A stretch of 64,000 bases of DNA from Clostridia bacterium (GCA_029258515.1 JARHYK010000014.1:62001-126000); one strand, 5' to 3'. Positions 10,652 to 19,640 are shown, counted from the stretch's first letter. A program made the numbers and translations. The notes: generated from the letters alone by a model not told the origin.

Positions 10652-11533
10652 TTAAAAATCCCAATTTGGTACATATTCTTCTTCGTGTTCACCTAATTCT
10701 TGTATATATCCATTTTTTAATTCTAGCTTGTCTATATATTTTACTATTTCGTTCCATTCTTGATTATTTAATTTTCTATTTATCTTTTTATCTTCTTTTG
10801 CTTTATATGTAGGAAAATATTGTGCCATTATGCTTATATATGTATCCTTAGATAGGTTTTCTTTTATCCATTTTAAAACTAGTTTTGAATTCAAAATATG
10901 GTTTGGCAATACTAGATGTCTTATTATCAGCCCCTTTTCCATTATTCCTTTATTATTTATTACCGTTTTTCCTACTTGTCTTTGCATTTCTTTTATTGAT
11001 TTTCGTGCTATATCAAAGTATTTTGTTACATTTGAAAGTTCTTCTCCTAGTTTATTACTTGCATATTTTAGGTCTGGAATATATATATCTATATATCCTT
11101 CTAACATTTTTAGTGTTTCTATATTTTCATAGCTATTTGTGTTATATACTATTGGTATTGTCAGTCCTTCTTCTTTGGCTAATTTTAACGCTTCAATTAT
11201 TTGTGGTACATAAGTTGTTGGTGTTACTAGGTTTATATTTTCTGCTTTTTTTGATTGCAATTCTAAAAAAATTTCAGCTAGTTTTTTTACTTCTATTTCT
11301 TTTCCTTTTCCTAATTGACTTATTTCATAATTTTGGCAGAATTTACAGTTTAGATTACAATTTGAAAAAAACACTGCTCCTGAACCATTTTTTCCACTTA
11401 TACATGGTTCTTCATAGTTATATATTGAATAATTTGCTATTTTTATTTTATTAGTTGATTTACATCTCCCTATTTTTCCTTGTTCTCTATTTATTTTACA
11501 ATTGTGTGGACATAGTGTGCATTTTTCTAACAT
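10652..11533 (-). CDS. Radical SAM enzyme related to pyruvate formate-lyase activating enzymes
   Basis: The 293-residue protein has the radical SAM cluster CNLNCKFC (C59, C63, C66) and, ahead of it, the cysteine set C5, C8, C12, C24 that marks the PflA-like COG1313 group. The sequence has the TPTTYVPQI and YNTNSYE segments usual for the SAM-binding barrel. Target protein is unknown: no glycyl radical enzyme is in the window. It stands alone between a terminator and the thyA promoter region. Confidence 0.85.
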   Translation of the reverse strand: MLEKCTLCPHNCKINREQGKIGRCKSTNKIKIANYSIYNYEEPCISGKNGSGAVFFSNCNLNCKFCQNYEISQLGKGKEIEVKKLAEIFLELQSKKAENINLVTPTTYVPQIIEALKLAKEEGLTIPIVYNTNSYENIETLKMLEGYIDIYIPDLKYASNKLGEELSNVTKYFDIARKSIKEMQRQVGKTVINNKGIMEKGLIIRHLVLPNHILNSKLVLKWIKENLSKDTYISIMAQYFPTYKAKEDKKINRKLNNQEWNEIVKYIDKLELKNGYIQELGEHEEEYVPNWDF

Positions 11534-11550
11534 TTTTTACTCCTATCTAA

Positions 11551-11590
11551 TTAAAAAATGTCCAAAAGCTTTTCTATTGGACATTTTTAC
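11551..11590 (-). terminator. Terminator overlapping the end of the lipoprotein-like gene
   Basis: A 12-bp perfect inverted repeat (11554-11565 with 11577-11588) ends in a T run on the minus strand. Its upstream arm includes the last codons and the TAG of the gene ending at 11574. Confidence 0.75.
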
Positions 11591-12251
11591 ATATTATTCC
11601 ATTAGATGTCTTTTCTAATTGGATAGTTTTTTTATTGAATTTTTCTATATTATTTTTTACTTCTTCTATTATTTTTTGGTTTTCTTCAGTGTTTTTAACT
11701 TTTGAAATTTCTTCTTCTTTTGTATTTTTTATACTAATTTCATATTCTTCTTTTCCCATTGTTTCTTCTGTATAATCTTCTAAATATTCTACTATTTCTA
11801 CTTTATATCCTTTTTTTTCTTTTTCTATTTTATTTATAAAGAATGTATCGTTTAGGTTATCTAGTTCTGTGCTTATCGGCTCATAGCTATTTGTTTCTTG
11901 ATTTAATATAAATATATCTTTTTGGTCCTTTTGATATTCTTTTTCTAATTTGTCTCCAAATATTTCTTTTCCTTTTTTATTTATTTCTTCTATTGTTAGT
12001 AGATCGTAGTTATCTATATTTTTTTTGACTACTTCCCATATCCACTTTTCTGGTGCTTCGTTTATTGTATTAAATTTGGGTAATGCATCTTTTGTTACTT
12101 CTTTCCACATATATATTGTTGATATGTATTTTTCTATTTTTTCTATTTCTTCTATTGTTAGTTCTTGTTTTTGTTGGTTAGTTTTTGTGTAGAAAAATAG
12201 GGTTAAGAATATTAGTAGTAAGATACATATAGTAATAATTAACTTTTTCAA
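11574..12251 (-). CDS. Membrane-anchored or secreted protein of unknown function
   Basis: The 225-residue protein starts MKK followed by a hydrophobic stretch to about residue 22, then a very acidic, Lys/Glu-rich extracytoplasmic part. There is no Cys after the hydrophobic stretch, so it is a signal anchor rather than a clear lipoprotein. I see no recognisable domain. It follows ftsZ by 37 bases with a ribosome binding site, so it may be cotranscribed with ftsZ. Confidence 0.6.
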   Translation of the reverse strand: MKKLIITICILLLIFLTLFFYTKTNQQKQELTIEEIEKIEKYISTIYMWKEVTKDALPKFNTINEAPEKWIWEVVKKNIDNYDLLTIEEINKKGKEIFGDKLEKEYQKDQKDIFILNQETNSYEPISTELDNLNDTFFINKIEKEKKGYKVEIVEYLEDYTEETMGKEEYEISIKNTKEEEISKVKNTEENQKIIEEVKNNIEKFNKKTIQLEKTSNGIICKNVQ

Positions 12252-12288
12252 TATTTTATCATCTCTTTCTTTATTGAATATTTTTTAA

Positions 12289-13257
12289 TTATTTTACTAA
12301 AACTTTTTCTTCTACTCCTGTTGCTATTAATGTTACTGATACTTCATCATCCATAGTGTTATCTATTACTGTTCCAAATATTACATTTGCATTTTCGTCT
12401 ATTTGGTCATTTATTATTCCAATGGCACTATTTATTTCTAGTAAACTTAATTTGTCATTTCCTTTAATATTGAATATTACGCCTTTTGCTCCTTTTATTT
12501 TGCTTTCTGTTAATGGATTTTCTATTGCTTGTCTTACTGCTTCTTCTACTTTCATTTCTCCTTTTGCTTTTCCTATTCCCATATATGCATTCCCTCTATA
12601 TCTTACTGTTGTTGCTATATCTGCAAAGTCGATATTTACTTCTCCTATTGTTGTTAGTAAATCTGTTATCCCTGTTATTGCTTGTTCTAATACTTTATCT
12701 GCTACTTGGAATGCTGAATTTAATGTTATTTTTGTATCTGCTAGTTTTAATAGTTTGTCATTTAGTATTACTATTAAATCATCTACATTGTTTTTTAATT
12801 TTTCTGCTCCGTTTTCTGCTCTTAGTTTTCTTGCTTTTCCTTCAAACATGAATGGTTTTGTTGCAACTCCTATTGTTAAAATTCCCATTTCTTTTGCAAT
12901 TTCTGCTACTACTGGTGCCGCTCCTGTTCCTGTTCCTCCGCCCATTCCAGCTACTATAAATACTAGGTCTGTTCCTCTTAATATGTCTTTTATATCTTCT
13001 TTATTTTCTATTGCTGCTCTTTCTCCTACATTTTCATTTGCTCCTGCTCCTAGTCCTTTTGTTGTTTGAATTCCTATTTGTAATGTATTTCTTGTTTTGG
13101 CTCTTTTTAGTATTCCTGTTTCTGTATTTATTAGGTAATATGATACTCCTTTTATATTATCTTCTATCATTCTATTTACTGCATTGTTTCCTGCTCCACC
13201 TACTCCTATTACTTTTATTCTTGGTGTGTTTGATATTTCTTGTGTTTGGTTATACAT
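12289..13257 (-). CDS. ftsZ: FtsZ-type tubulin GTPase without C-terminal tail
   Basis: The 322 residues hold the whole FtsZ core: the GGAGNNAVNRM loop at 20-30, the tubulin signature GGGTGTGAAP at 106-115 and the T7 synergy loop NIDFADI at 209-215 with its catalytic Asp. The protein ends at VEEKVLVK, right where the globular domain ends. The flexible linker and the conserved C-terminal peptide that binds FtsA, SepF and ZipA in ordinary FtsZ proteins (usually 350-400 residues) are missing; the stop codon is followed by no further coding frame. The gene stands outside a division cluster (no ftsA, ftsQ, murein genes). It may be a second FtsZ or a lineage variant. GGAGG lies seven bases before the ATG. 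Confidence 0.92.
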   Translation of the reverse strand: MYNQTQEISNTPRIKVIGVGGAGNNAVNRMIEDNIKGVSYYLINTETGILKRAKTRNTLQIGIQTTKGLGAGANENVGERAAIENKEDIKDILRGTDLVFIVAGMGGGTGTGAAPVVAEIAKEMGILTIGVATKPFMFEGKARKLRAENGAEKLKNNVDDLIVILNDKLLKLADTKITLNSAFQVADKVLEQAITGITDLLTTIGEVNIDFADIATTVRYRGNAYMGIGKAKGEMKVEEAVRQAIENPLTESKIKGAKGVIFNIKGNDKLSLLEINSAIGIINDQIDENANVIFGTVIDNTMDDEVSVTLIATGVEEKVLVK

Positions 13258-13561
13258 TTTTTCCTCCTAATTGATATCTTTTTTCTTTTTTCTTTTTCTA
13301 TATTTTTATCACATTTTTTCTTTATTTTCAAGAGATTAGTTTGTATTTTGATTATTTTTATTGTTAATTGTTCTATCTGTTAAACTTGTTTTATTTATTA
13401 AATGATTTCTTTAATTTTATTTTGTAATTGTTTAATTATATTTTTTCTTTTCGCTAACTATGATAATATGCGCTTTGATAGTTTGAATTTTTATGATAAA
13501 AAATTAGATGTAAATTCAATTATTTACATCTACCAAGATATTTAATTTCTTTGTAATTGAT
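13258..13561. other. Intergenic stretch with one terminator
   Basis: Apart from the hairpin at 13505-13532 and an AT-rich region that should carry the ftsZ promoter, I see nothing. No open frame with a ribosome binding site on either strand. Confidence 0.5.
13505..13532 (-). terminator. Terminator after the pentapeptide-repeat gene
   Basis: An 11-bp perfect inverted repeat with a five- to six-base loop, 30 bases beyond the stop at 13562. On the minus strand the stem is followed by a T-rich run. Confidence 0.65.
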
Positions 13562-14200
13562 TTATTTTACTTTTACGCCTAGCAGGTATAGTAAATCTAT
13601 TGCTTGAAACTCATTTATTATTGCTCCTTTTATATCTTCAATAGATACTGCTATTCCTTGAATTGTACTAGTTGATAAATCAATTCCATTTAAACTAGTC
13701 TTAAAAAATTGTACTTCAGTTAAATCTGCTTCTTTAAATAGGATATTTTTTATTTTATTTTCTTGAAAGTTAGCATTTCTTAACAATGTATTTTTAAATA
13801 TTAGATTTTTCATATTATTAATTGCTAAATTAGCATAAATCATATTTGTTTCTATGAAACTTACATCAGATAATCCACTTTCAATAAAATTGCAACCTGT
13901 CAATTTGCAATTATCAAATTTGCATCTTATTAAGCTACAATTATTAAAAGTTGTATTAGAAAAATTGCAATTATTAAACTCTACATCTATAAAAGTATTT
14001 TTTTCTAAATTACTCCCTATAATTTCTATATTGTTTATTATTGCTTTTCTAATTGTGATCTTATTAAGTTCAATATCTTCTTTTTTATAGTTATCAATAG
14101 TTATATTTTCTATCTCATCATCTTTTTCAAATTCTTCTAATAAATTATCTATTTTTCTTAAATTGTTTAATAATATTTTGTGCTGTTTTGATATGTTCAT
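13562..14200 (-). CDS. Pentapeptide-repeat protein
   Basis: The 212 residues contain many tandem five-residue units of the A(N/D)LxX and (N/S)xFxx kind from about residue 50 to 185, for example NCNFSNTTFNNCSLIRCKF, which would fold as a right-handed quadrilateral beta helix. The first 40 residues are charged and helical. Some relatives (Qnr, MfpA) protect DNA gyrase, but most have no known function and nothing here points to one. The gene has a GGAGC site before the ATG and its own terminator. Confidence 0.82.
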   Translation of the reverse strand: MNISKQHKILLNNLRKIDNLLEEFEKDDEIENITIDNYKKEDIELNKITIRKAIINNIEIIGSNLEKNTFIDVEFNNCNFSNTTFNNCSLIRCKFDNCKLTGCNFIESGLSDVSFIETNMIYANLAINNMKNLIFKNTLLRNANFQENKIKNILFKEADLTEVQFFKTSLNGIDLSTSTIQGIAVSIEDIKGAIINEFQAIDLLYLLGVKVK

Positions 14201-14479
14201 TTTTTGCTCCTATTTTTACAAATTACTATTTTATGGTTAAATAATAACATAACAGTGATTAATTATCAACTAATATTTGTTCTTTTATAACGTGCTTATT
14301 TTAAAATTTATTTATGTTTATTTTTCAATAGTGTTAATTAAATTGCCAAAATATTCTAGTAATTTATTTAACTTAGCTTTTTTCTTATTTATACTTGCTT
14401 TATTCTATATTTACTTTTATTTGTTTATCATTATTATATTATGATGTATATGATAGTTGTTTATGATTAATGGAAATAT

Positions 14480-14749
14480 AAAAAACATAGAAACACTTTT
14501 TGGGCATTTAGTGTTTCTATGTTTTTATGTTGTGGTTCATTTACAGGGTTACATTTAATCTTTTGGGTTTTTGTGTGACTTAATTGTGACTTAATATAGT
14601 GGTCATAATTATTGGATCAAATGTAAATCACATGCATCAGTCATAATTTTATTTAAGCATGTGCTCCATATTTAATTTTTATACTATATTTATAAAATTA
14701 AATTAAATATGGTCGAACCTACCCTTTTTGAGTCAAATATTAACTCAAC
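14480..14749 (-). ncRNA. Unidentified structured non-coding RNA of about 270 nt
   Basis: A promoter with perfect TTGACA and TATAAT boxes and a 17-base spacer (14784-14756, minus strand) and a strong terminator (14482-14525) frame a stretch with no protein gene. Between them the minus-strand RNA can form at least four stems: TTGAGT/ACTCAA near its 5' end; a 13-bp stem with arms about 14670-14683 and 14697-14711; CACATGC/GCATGTG; and a 12-bp stem TTACATTTGATC/GATTAAATGTAA with one G-U pair. A further GGTTC/GAACC pairing could close the domain, and a direct repeat of TTAAGTCACA lies in a loop. It is not tmRNA, SRP RNA or RNase P RNA by sequence. 6S RNA or the raiA-type RNA of Clostridia are possible identities that I cannot confirm. 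Confidence 0.6.
14482..14526 (-). terminator. Terminator of the structured RNA
   Basis: A 16-bp inverted repeat with a 14-base loop, T run on the minus strand. It is placed exactly where the RNA transcript should end. Confidence 0.85.
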
Positions 14750-14755
14750 AATTTA

Positions 14756-14784
14756 ATTATATTATATAATAGTATTTTTGTCAA
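14756..14784 (-). promoter_or_regulatory. Sigma-A promoter of the structured RNA
   Basis: On the minus strand TTGACA (14784-14779), 17-base spacer, TATAAT (14761-14756). Both boxes match the consensus perfectly, as expected for a highly expressed RNA gene. Confidence 0.85.
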
Positions 14785-14888
14785 CATAAAATGTATTTTT
14801 TGTAATATCCATATTTAAATTTACTATTTATTAGCTATTTTCAAAAAGTCTTAATTTTTTTATAAATATAAATCTTAATATAACAAAA

Positions 14889-14911
14889 AAACTGTGAGTT
14901 ATTCACAGTTT
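14889..14911 (-). terminator. Terminator after tRNA-Tyr
   Basis: A stem of AACTGTGA paired with its complement around a four-base loop, directly after the CCA of the tRNA, followed by T residues on the minus strand. Confidence 0.75.
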
Positions 14912-14913
14912 AA

Positions 14914-14999
14914 TGGTGGGTAGAGATGGATTCGAACCATCGTACTCGTATGAGAACAGATTTACAGTCTGCCGCCTTTAGCCACTCGGCCACCTACCC
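14914..14999 (-). tRNA. tRNA-Tyr (anticodon GTA), CCA encoded
   Basis: 86 bases with a seven-pair acceptor stem (GGGTAGG with TCTACCC), D arm GGCCGAGTGGCTAAAGGC, anticodon loop CTGTAAA with GTA, a long variable arm as in all tyrosine tRNAs, T arm GATGG-TTCGAAT-CCATC, discriminator A and encoded CCA. Confidence 0.97.
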
Positions 15000-15074
15000 A
15001 TTATTAAATTAGAGCATCTTTTCAAATGCTTATTTATTATACTATTTAAGATGCTCCTTGTCAATACTTTTTTG

Positions 15075-15848
15075 TTATTTTTTTATATATTTAATAAATT
15101 CTATGTTGCTGTTTTTACTTCTTTCTACCATACAATTATATATTTTGTCTCTTAAGTTTTTTTGTTTTTCTTTTTTAGTTAGTCCTTCATCCGCAAAAAA
15201 TGGTCCGTCTATATATGTAACTATTTTTATTTTATCCTTGTTTTTTCCATACTCTTGATATGTATTTGTCATACAAAATGCTGGTGTTTCCAAGTTTATT
15301 GGATATTTGAATGATACATCTTTAAATGGTCTTATTTTTGTGTAATATGGCCATATGTGCGCTTCTGGATATATTGTTATTGATGATTTCTTTTTTATTT
15401 TTTCTTCTATAGCTTCTAAAAAGTTTTTCATTGCTTCTTTATTAGCTGGCACTGGCAATGCTCCACATAGTTCTACAAAATTTTGCATGTATTTCATTGA
15501 TACATTTTCTGGATTTACTATAAAGAAGTTTCTTTTAGGATAGTTTCCTAAACTTGGTATAAATGTGTCAGCAAATACTTGTGTATGATTTACATATATG
15601 AAATAACCTTGGTCTTTATATTTTTTTAATTTGTCTTTGCCTATATATTTTATTCTAAATTTGATTTTTGAATATAGTATTTTTATTGGCATTGTAAATA
15701 TATTTTGTACTAGGTATGATGATATATTCCAGATTGGATTTTTATGAAGATACTTATATTTTCCGTCTATTATTCTAGGCTTTATCTTAGCTGTTGAAAA
15801 TTCATCATTTAGTTCATCTTCATAATATATTACTTTTCTATTTTCCAT
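15075..15848 (-). CDS. PlsC-like acyltransferase (second of pair)
   Basis: The 257-residue protein carries the glycerolipid acyltransferase motif NHxxxxD as NHTQVFAD (H88, D94), the later block FIVNPENVSMKYM and IYPEAHIWP in place of FPEGTRS. I use the ATG at 15848; a GTG in frame nine bases upstream is possible and neither has a strong ribosome binding site, so it probably depends on translation of the previous gene, which it overlaps by 11 bases. The histidine-aspartate pair moves an acyl chain from acyl-ACP, acyl-CoA or acyl-phosphate to a hydroxyl. Because EGTRS is degenerate and the partner genes are glycosyltransferases, the acceptor may be a glycolipid rather than lysophosphatidate. 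Confidence 0.82.
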   Translation of the reverse strand: MENRKVIYYEDELNDEFSTAKIKPRIIDGKYKYLHKNPIWNISSYLVQNIFTMPIKILYSKIKFRIKYIGKDKLKKYKDQGYFIYVNHTQVFADTFIPSLGNYPKRNFFIVNPENVSMKYMQNFVELCGALPVPANKEAMKNFLEAIEEKIKKKSSITIYPEAHIWPYYTKIRPFKDVSFKYPINLETPAFCMTNTYQEYGKNKDKIKIVTYIDGPFFADEGLTKKEKQKNLRDKIYNCMVERSKNSNIEFIKYIKK

Positions 15849-16713
15849 CTTCAACACATTCTTTCTTTTCAGTTGTATATTCTAATGGAATTTTATAAAA
15901 ATCTTCATATATTTCTTTCCATATCTGATAATTTTTTTCTTTCATTATTTCAGTATTTTCTTTAATCTTTAGATCTTCGTTAGGATATATTGGTTCTTTT
16001 ATATGTACTGTATATTCTTGTATTGGAAAACCATCTTCTCCTATTTTGTCACTATCTTCCATTGTTATGAATATTGGAATAACTGGTACTAAGTTTCTTG
16101 ATGCTATTCTATATGCTCCATTTTTTAGTGGCTTTGGCTTCCTATAGTTCCACCATAAGCTTTGTTCTGGATATATTAGTATAAAATCTCCTCTTTGCAA
16201 TATTTTGTCTACTGCATGCATGAATTCTACCATTGTTCTTTTATTTGAACTAAGTGGTAACGTATCAGAGTTTCTAAATAAGAACCCATAAAATCCTGGA
16301 AAATTTGTGTAATTTCCTTCTCTTATTACTTTAAATAATGTTTTATTTTTGTCTTGTTTTGCCATTCTAAATATTGTTTCTATTGTGAATACATCGAATG
16401 GATTAAAATGGTTACATGTTAATATTGCTCCACTTTTTATTTTTTCTAAGTTTTCTAGTCCTTTTACTTCTTTTATTATCAATTTATTATCTTTTAATAT
16501 TTTATCTAAAAACTTTTTTCCCATTTTATTTGCAACTTTTGCTTTTAGTTTACTTTTGCTTTTTGTTTTTAAATAATCTACATTTTCTGGTAATAGTTCT
16601 ATTGTTGGTGGATCATTTTCTGGATCCTGATCAAATCTTCCTTCTTTTTCAAATCGTTTTATTTTTTCTAATATTTCCACTCTGTCTTGTGCAAGTTTTA
16701 TATCTTTTTCCAT
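15838..16713 (-). CDS. PlsC-like acyltransferase (first of pair)
   Basis: A 291-residue protein with an N-terminal charged extension of about 60 residues and the acyltransferase motif NHFNPFD (H102, D107), then FRNSDTLPL and IYPEQSLWW as the third block. It shares the family with the next gene but the two are not close copies. It starts six bases after the GT8 gene, with AGGTG as a weak ribosome binding site. Located at the cytoplasmic membrane face in this family. Probably acylates a glycolipid made by the neighbouring enzymes; this is inferred from context only. Confidence 0.82.
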   Translation of the reverse strand: MEKDIKLAQDRVEILEKIKRFEKEGRFDQDPENDPPTIELLPENVDYLKTKSKSKLKAKVANKMGKKFLDKILKDNKLIIKEVKGLENLEKIKSGAILTCNHFNPFDVFTIETIFRMAKQDKNKTLFKVIREGNYTNFPGFYGFLFRNSDTLPLSSNKRTMVEFMHAVDKILQRGDFILIYPEQSLWWNYRKPKPLKNGAYRIASRNLVPVIPIFITMEDSDKIGEDGFPIQEYTVHIKEPIYPNEDLKIKENTEIMKEKNYQIWKEIYEDFYKIPLEYTTEKKECVEDGK

Positions 16714-16719
16714 TTGGTT

Positions 16720-17652
16720 TCACCTATTTTTTCTATCATCGCCTACACAATCTGCTTCTAATTGTGCAAGTTTTATAAGATTATTACTATCATTAATTTC
16801 TTTTTCTTGTTTTTCTTTTGTATGATTTTTTCTTATTTCTTGAATATCTGTTTTATATTCTGTTTTATTTGCATATTCCCAAAATTCTTCTTCATACAAT
16901 ATTCCATCAAAGTGCCATGGTTTTGATGTCAATGTATAATGTATTATATTTATGTCTTCTCTTTTTACTGTTTCTCCTCCAATTGGCATTTTATTCCATG
17001 TTTTGTCTATTAATTTAACATTTCCTTTACAAATTCTATTTAGATAATCTTCATCTTGTACTAGTGCGTATTTTACTGTTCCTAATAAATATATGAATTT
17101 TTCTTGGAATTTTGTTTTTCTAAGTTCTTTTAGATTCATTACAAGAACTCCTGCATTAAAGTAGTTTGTTGATTGTGCAACTCCTATTACTTTTTCTACA
17201 TAGTCTTTAAATACTTTTTGGCTTTGTATTACTTCGTCTGTTACTGCTCCTAGTAAATTGTCTTCGATATCTATGTTATATAAGTTTGCTATATCTGATT
17301 TTATTACTATGTCGCTATCTAAATATAGTGCTTTATCATATTCTGGATATAATTCTGCTATAAATAATCTATAATATGTTGTTTTTGAGTAATAATCCCT
17401 TGTATGTAATTTATCTTTTATTGTTTCTAAATATTCATTTAAGTCTACAAATTCTATAGTTATATTTTCTCTTTTATATTTACTTATCTTTATTCTATTT
17501 TCTTCTGTTATATTTGTATATAAAATTCTTATTTCATAATTGTTTTCTATGTTAGATTTTTCTACTAACGATTGTAATGCTACTGCTAAAAATGGCACAT
17601 ATGCATCGTCTACTGCAAAAAATATTGGTATCATTTCTTTGTTCTTATTCAT
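16720..17652 (-). CDS. Family GT8 glycosyltransferase
   Basis: The 310 residues begin with IPIFFAVDDAYVPFLAVAL, the nucleotide-sugar-binding start of GT8 enzymes, have the DxD metal site as LYLDSDIV (D112, D114), and end the fold with HYTLTSKPW, the HxxxxxKPW block near residue 240. A Lys/Glu-rich tail of about 55 residues follows. GT8 enzymes are retaining transferases that use UDP-glucose or UDP-galactose. The start at 17652 overlaps the previous gene by eight bases and has GTAGGAG upstream. Confidence 0.88.
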   Translation of the reverse strand: MNKNKEMIPIFFAVDDAYVPFLAVALQSLVEKSNIENNYEIRILYTNITEENRIKISKYKRENITIEFVDLNEYLETIKDKLHTRDYYSKTTYYRLFIAELYPEYDKALYLDSDIVIKSDIANLYNIDIEDNLLGAVTDEVIQSQKVFKDYVEKVIGVAQSTNYFNAGVLVMNLKELRKTKFQEKFIYLLGTVKYALVQDEDYLNRICKGNVKLIDKTWNKMPIGGETVKREDINIIHYTLTSKPWHFDGILYEEEFWEYANKTEYKTDIQEIRKNHTKEKQEKEINDSNNLIKLAQLEADCVGDDRKNR

Positions 17653-18487
17653 TTATCATTTCTCCTACTCTATTTTTATATTGTTCTTTCCATTTTAAAT
17701 ATTCTTCTAAATCTTTATCAAATGTATAACATTTTAATTCTTTATGTATTTCATCTATTTGCCATTGTTTAAAGTTTTCTGTATGTGGGTATGGTAACAA
17801 CATTAATCTTTTGCAAAAATGTACAATTACTGAATCTTCTTTTTTAAAGCTTCCTTGCTCATTATATATTCTTGGTAATAATTTTTTATTTGTCGTTGCT
17901 CTATATATTGCATCTTGGTCTGCAAATAACATTTTTTTTGTTCTTATAAGCTCTCTTGCTTTTTCTAATAGTTTTGTTTCTTTTATTTTTTTCATATTTA
18001 GCAATAGCATTCCTGCGTTTATGTAATCTGATTTTAATAGTTTCGAACCATATTTTTCTTTTACTGCTCCATATTCATATTCTTCAATGTCTATATTATA
18101 TAATTTTGATATATCTTTTTGTGCCATCATATCTATATCTAAATATAATATTTTATTTGGAATTTCTGGTACTAAGTCTGCTAGTAATCTTAATAATGTA
18201 TATGGTGTACAATACGCATTTTCGTTTTTACATTTTCCAAATTCTTGTTCATATAATTCTGTAACATCTATTTTTATTACTTCATTTTCTTCTTTTTTTG
18301 TTTTTACTATTTTATTTAAAAATTGTATTTGTTCATCTGTTATTGACGTATATTCTGATTTTATTCTTGTTAATTCCATTGTGAATATGTAACATTTAAT
18401 AGTTTCTTTTGTTTTATTTGTTATAGAAATCAGTTCCGTCATTGCTCCATCAAATACTTTTTCATTTCCGCATAATAATATGTTCAT
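17645..18487 (-). CDS. GT8-like glycosyltransferase, divergent
   Basis: From the ATG at 18487 (AGGGGAAG upstream) the protein has 280 residues. The N-terminal MNILLCGNEKVFDGAM and the LYLDIDMM segment with DxD (D117, D119) place it in GT8, and AGMLLLNMKKI is the usual acceptor-side block. The final HxxxxxKPW block is not conserved: the corresponding place reads HFCKRLMLLPYP, so donor binding may differ or activity may be lost. It overlaps the next GT8 gene. An in-frame extension to 18538 has no ribosome binding site. Confidence 0.78.
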   Translation of the reverse strand: MNILLCGNEKVFDGAMTELISITNKTKETIKCYIFTMELTRIKSEYTSITDEQIQFLNKIVKTKKEENEVIKIDVTELYEQEFGKCKNENAYCTPYTLLRLLADLVPEIPNKILYLDIDMMAQKDISKLYNIDIEEYEYGAVKEKYGSKLLKSDYINAGMLLLNMKKIKETKLLEKARELIRTKKMLFADQDAIYRATTNKKLLPRIYNEQGSFKKEDSVIVHFCKRLMLLPYPHTENFKQWQIDEIHKELKCYTFDKDLEEYLKWKEQYKNRVGEMINE

Positions 18488-18573
18488 TTTATCTTCCCCT
18501 ATTACTTTATAACTTTTGTTATAACATTCATTTTGCATTATACATTATTTTTTTATTTTTTTCAACTATTTTT

Positions 18574-19602
18574 TTAATATTCTATTTCATCTTTGTTTTC
18601 ATCTTTATGTTTAATGCTACTTATAAATGCTACTATTGAGCTAATAAATACTAGTAAATAAAAATTCACTCCTCTATTTAGTACCATTGCGCCATTAATC
18701 ATATTTTTCGGAAATACGTTACTAAATATAGCTATAAAGCCTCCTTCACTTACACCTACTGCTCCTGGTGATGGTATTCCTGATACTGTTGCATATAATA
18801 CTGCTTGCATTGCTATTAGTTCCCATATATTATTTTGATTTAATCCTAATGCTCTATATACCCAATATGCTGTACTAAAATAAAATAGGTATTGAATATA
18901 TGTTGTTAGTAATATTTTTATAATTAATCTTATATTTTCTTTTATATATTTTGCGCTTCCTTGGTATTTATTTAATTCTTTTTCTATTTTTTGTTGTTTT
19001 TCTTCTAAATTTTTAATTCTAAAAAACTTTAATATTTTTATTGTTATTTTTATTATTCCGTTTGTCATTCTTTTTGAAAATATTGATATTAGTAATATTA
19101 TTAATGCTGTTATGTTTAATAATATTCCAAATATAAAAAATCCTATTATTCTACTATCTAAGTTTTTATAATTCACTAAAAATCCTATTATTGCTGTTGT
19201 TATTGTTACTATTTGCATACAACTTAAATTTATCAGTAGTGCTAGTGTTGAATGTGCTACTGGTATTTTATCTTTATACATATAGTATATTTGCATTGCT
19301 TGTCCTCCACTTGCTGCTGGTGTTATTGCACTAAAGAAAAATCCTATTAATGAATATTTGATGTTTTTTAAGAAGTTTGTTTTTTCTTTTAATATTTTTA
19401 ATGTTCTTTTAATATTAATTGCTTCACATAGTATATACATTCCCATGCTTAATATAGCTATCATAATAAAGCTTTTTTTGGTTGTTTTTAGTACTTCGAA
19501 TATTTCTGTTATATCTTGGTCTTTTAATATAAGTACAAATGTTAATATTATTAGTAATAAAAATATCATTAAATTTCTTATTGTCTTTTGATTTTTTTTC
19601 AT
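18574..19602 (-). CDS. Flippase-like integral membrane protein (MprF N-domain/UPF0104 family)
   Basis: The 342-residue protein has about eight hydrophobic segments, an Arg/Lys-rich cytoplasmic loop near residue 60, and the blocks ITPAASGGQAMQIYYM and GIPSPGAVGVSEGGFIA that characterise the lysyl-phosphatidylglycerol synthetase N-terminal (flippase) family. There is no C-terminal aminoacyl transferase domain. In the family this part moves lipids across the membrane. It is the first gene of the cluster with two glycosyltransferases and two acyltransferases, so it may export the glycolipid they make. Confidence 0.85.
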   Translation of the reverse strand: MKKNQKTIRNLMIFLLLIILTFVLILKDQDITEIFEVLKTTKKSFIMIAILSMGMYILCEAINIKRTLKILKEKTNFLKNIKYSLIGFFFSAITPAASGGQAMQIYYMYKDKIPVAHSTLALLINLSCMQIVTITTAIIGFLVNYKNLDSRIIGFFIFGILLNITALIILLISIFSKRMTNGIIKITIKILKFFRIKNLEEKQQKIEKELNKYQGSAKYIKENIRLIIKILLTTYIQYLFYFSTAYWVYRALGLNQNNIWELIAMQAVLYATVSGIPSPGAVGVSEGGFIAIFSNVFPKNMINGAMVLNRGVNFYLLVFISSIVAFISSIKHKDENKDEIEY

Positions 19603-19640
19603 TTAATATCATTCCTTATTTTTCTTTTTATATTAAAAAA

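Noticed and set aside
14480-14749. tmRNA or T-box
   Set aside because: No tRNA-like acceptor end with CCA at the 3' end, no tag frame, and no T-box sequence or downstream aminoacyl-tRNA gene.
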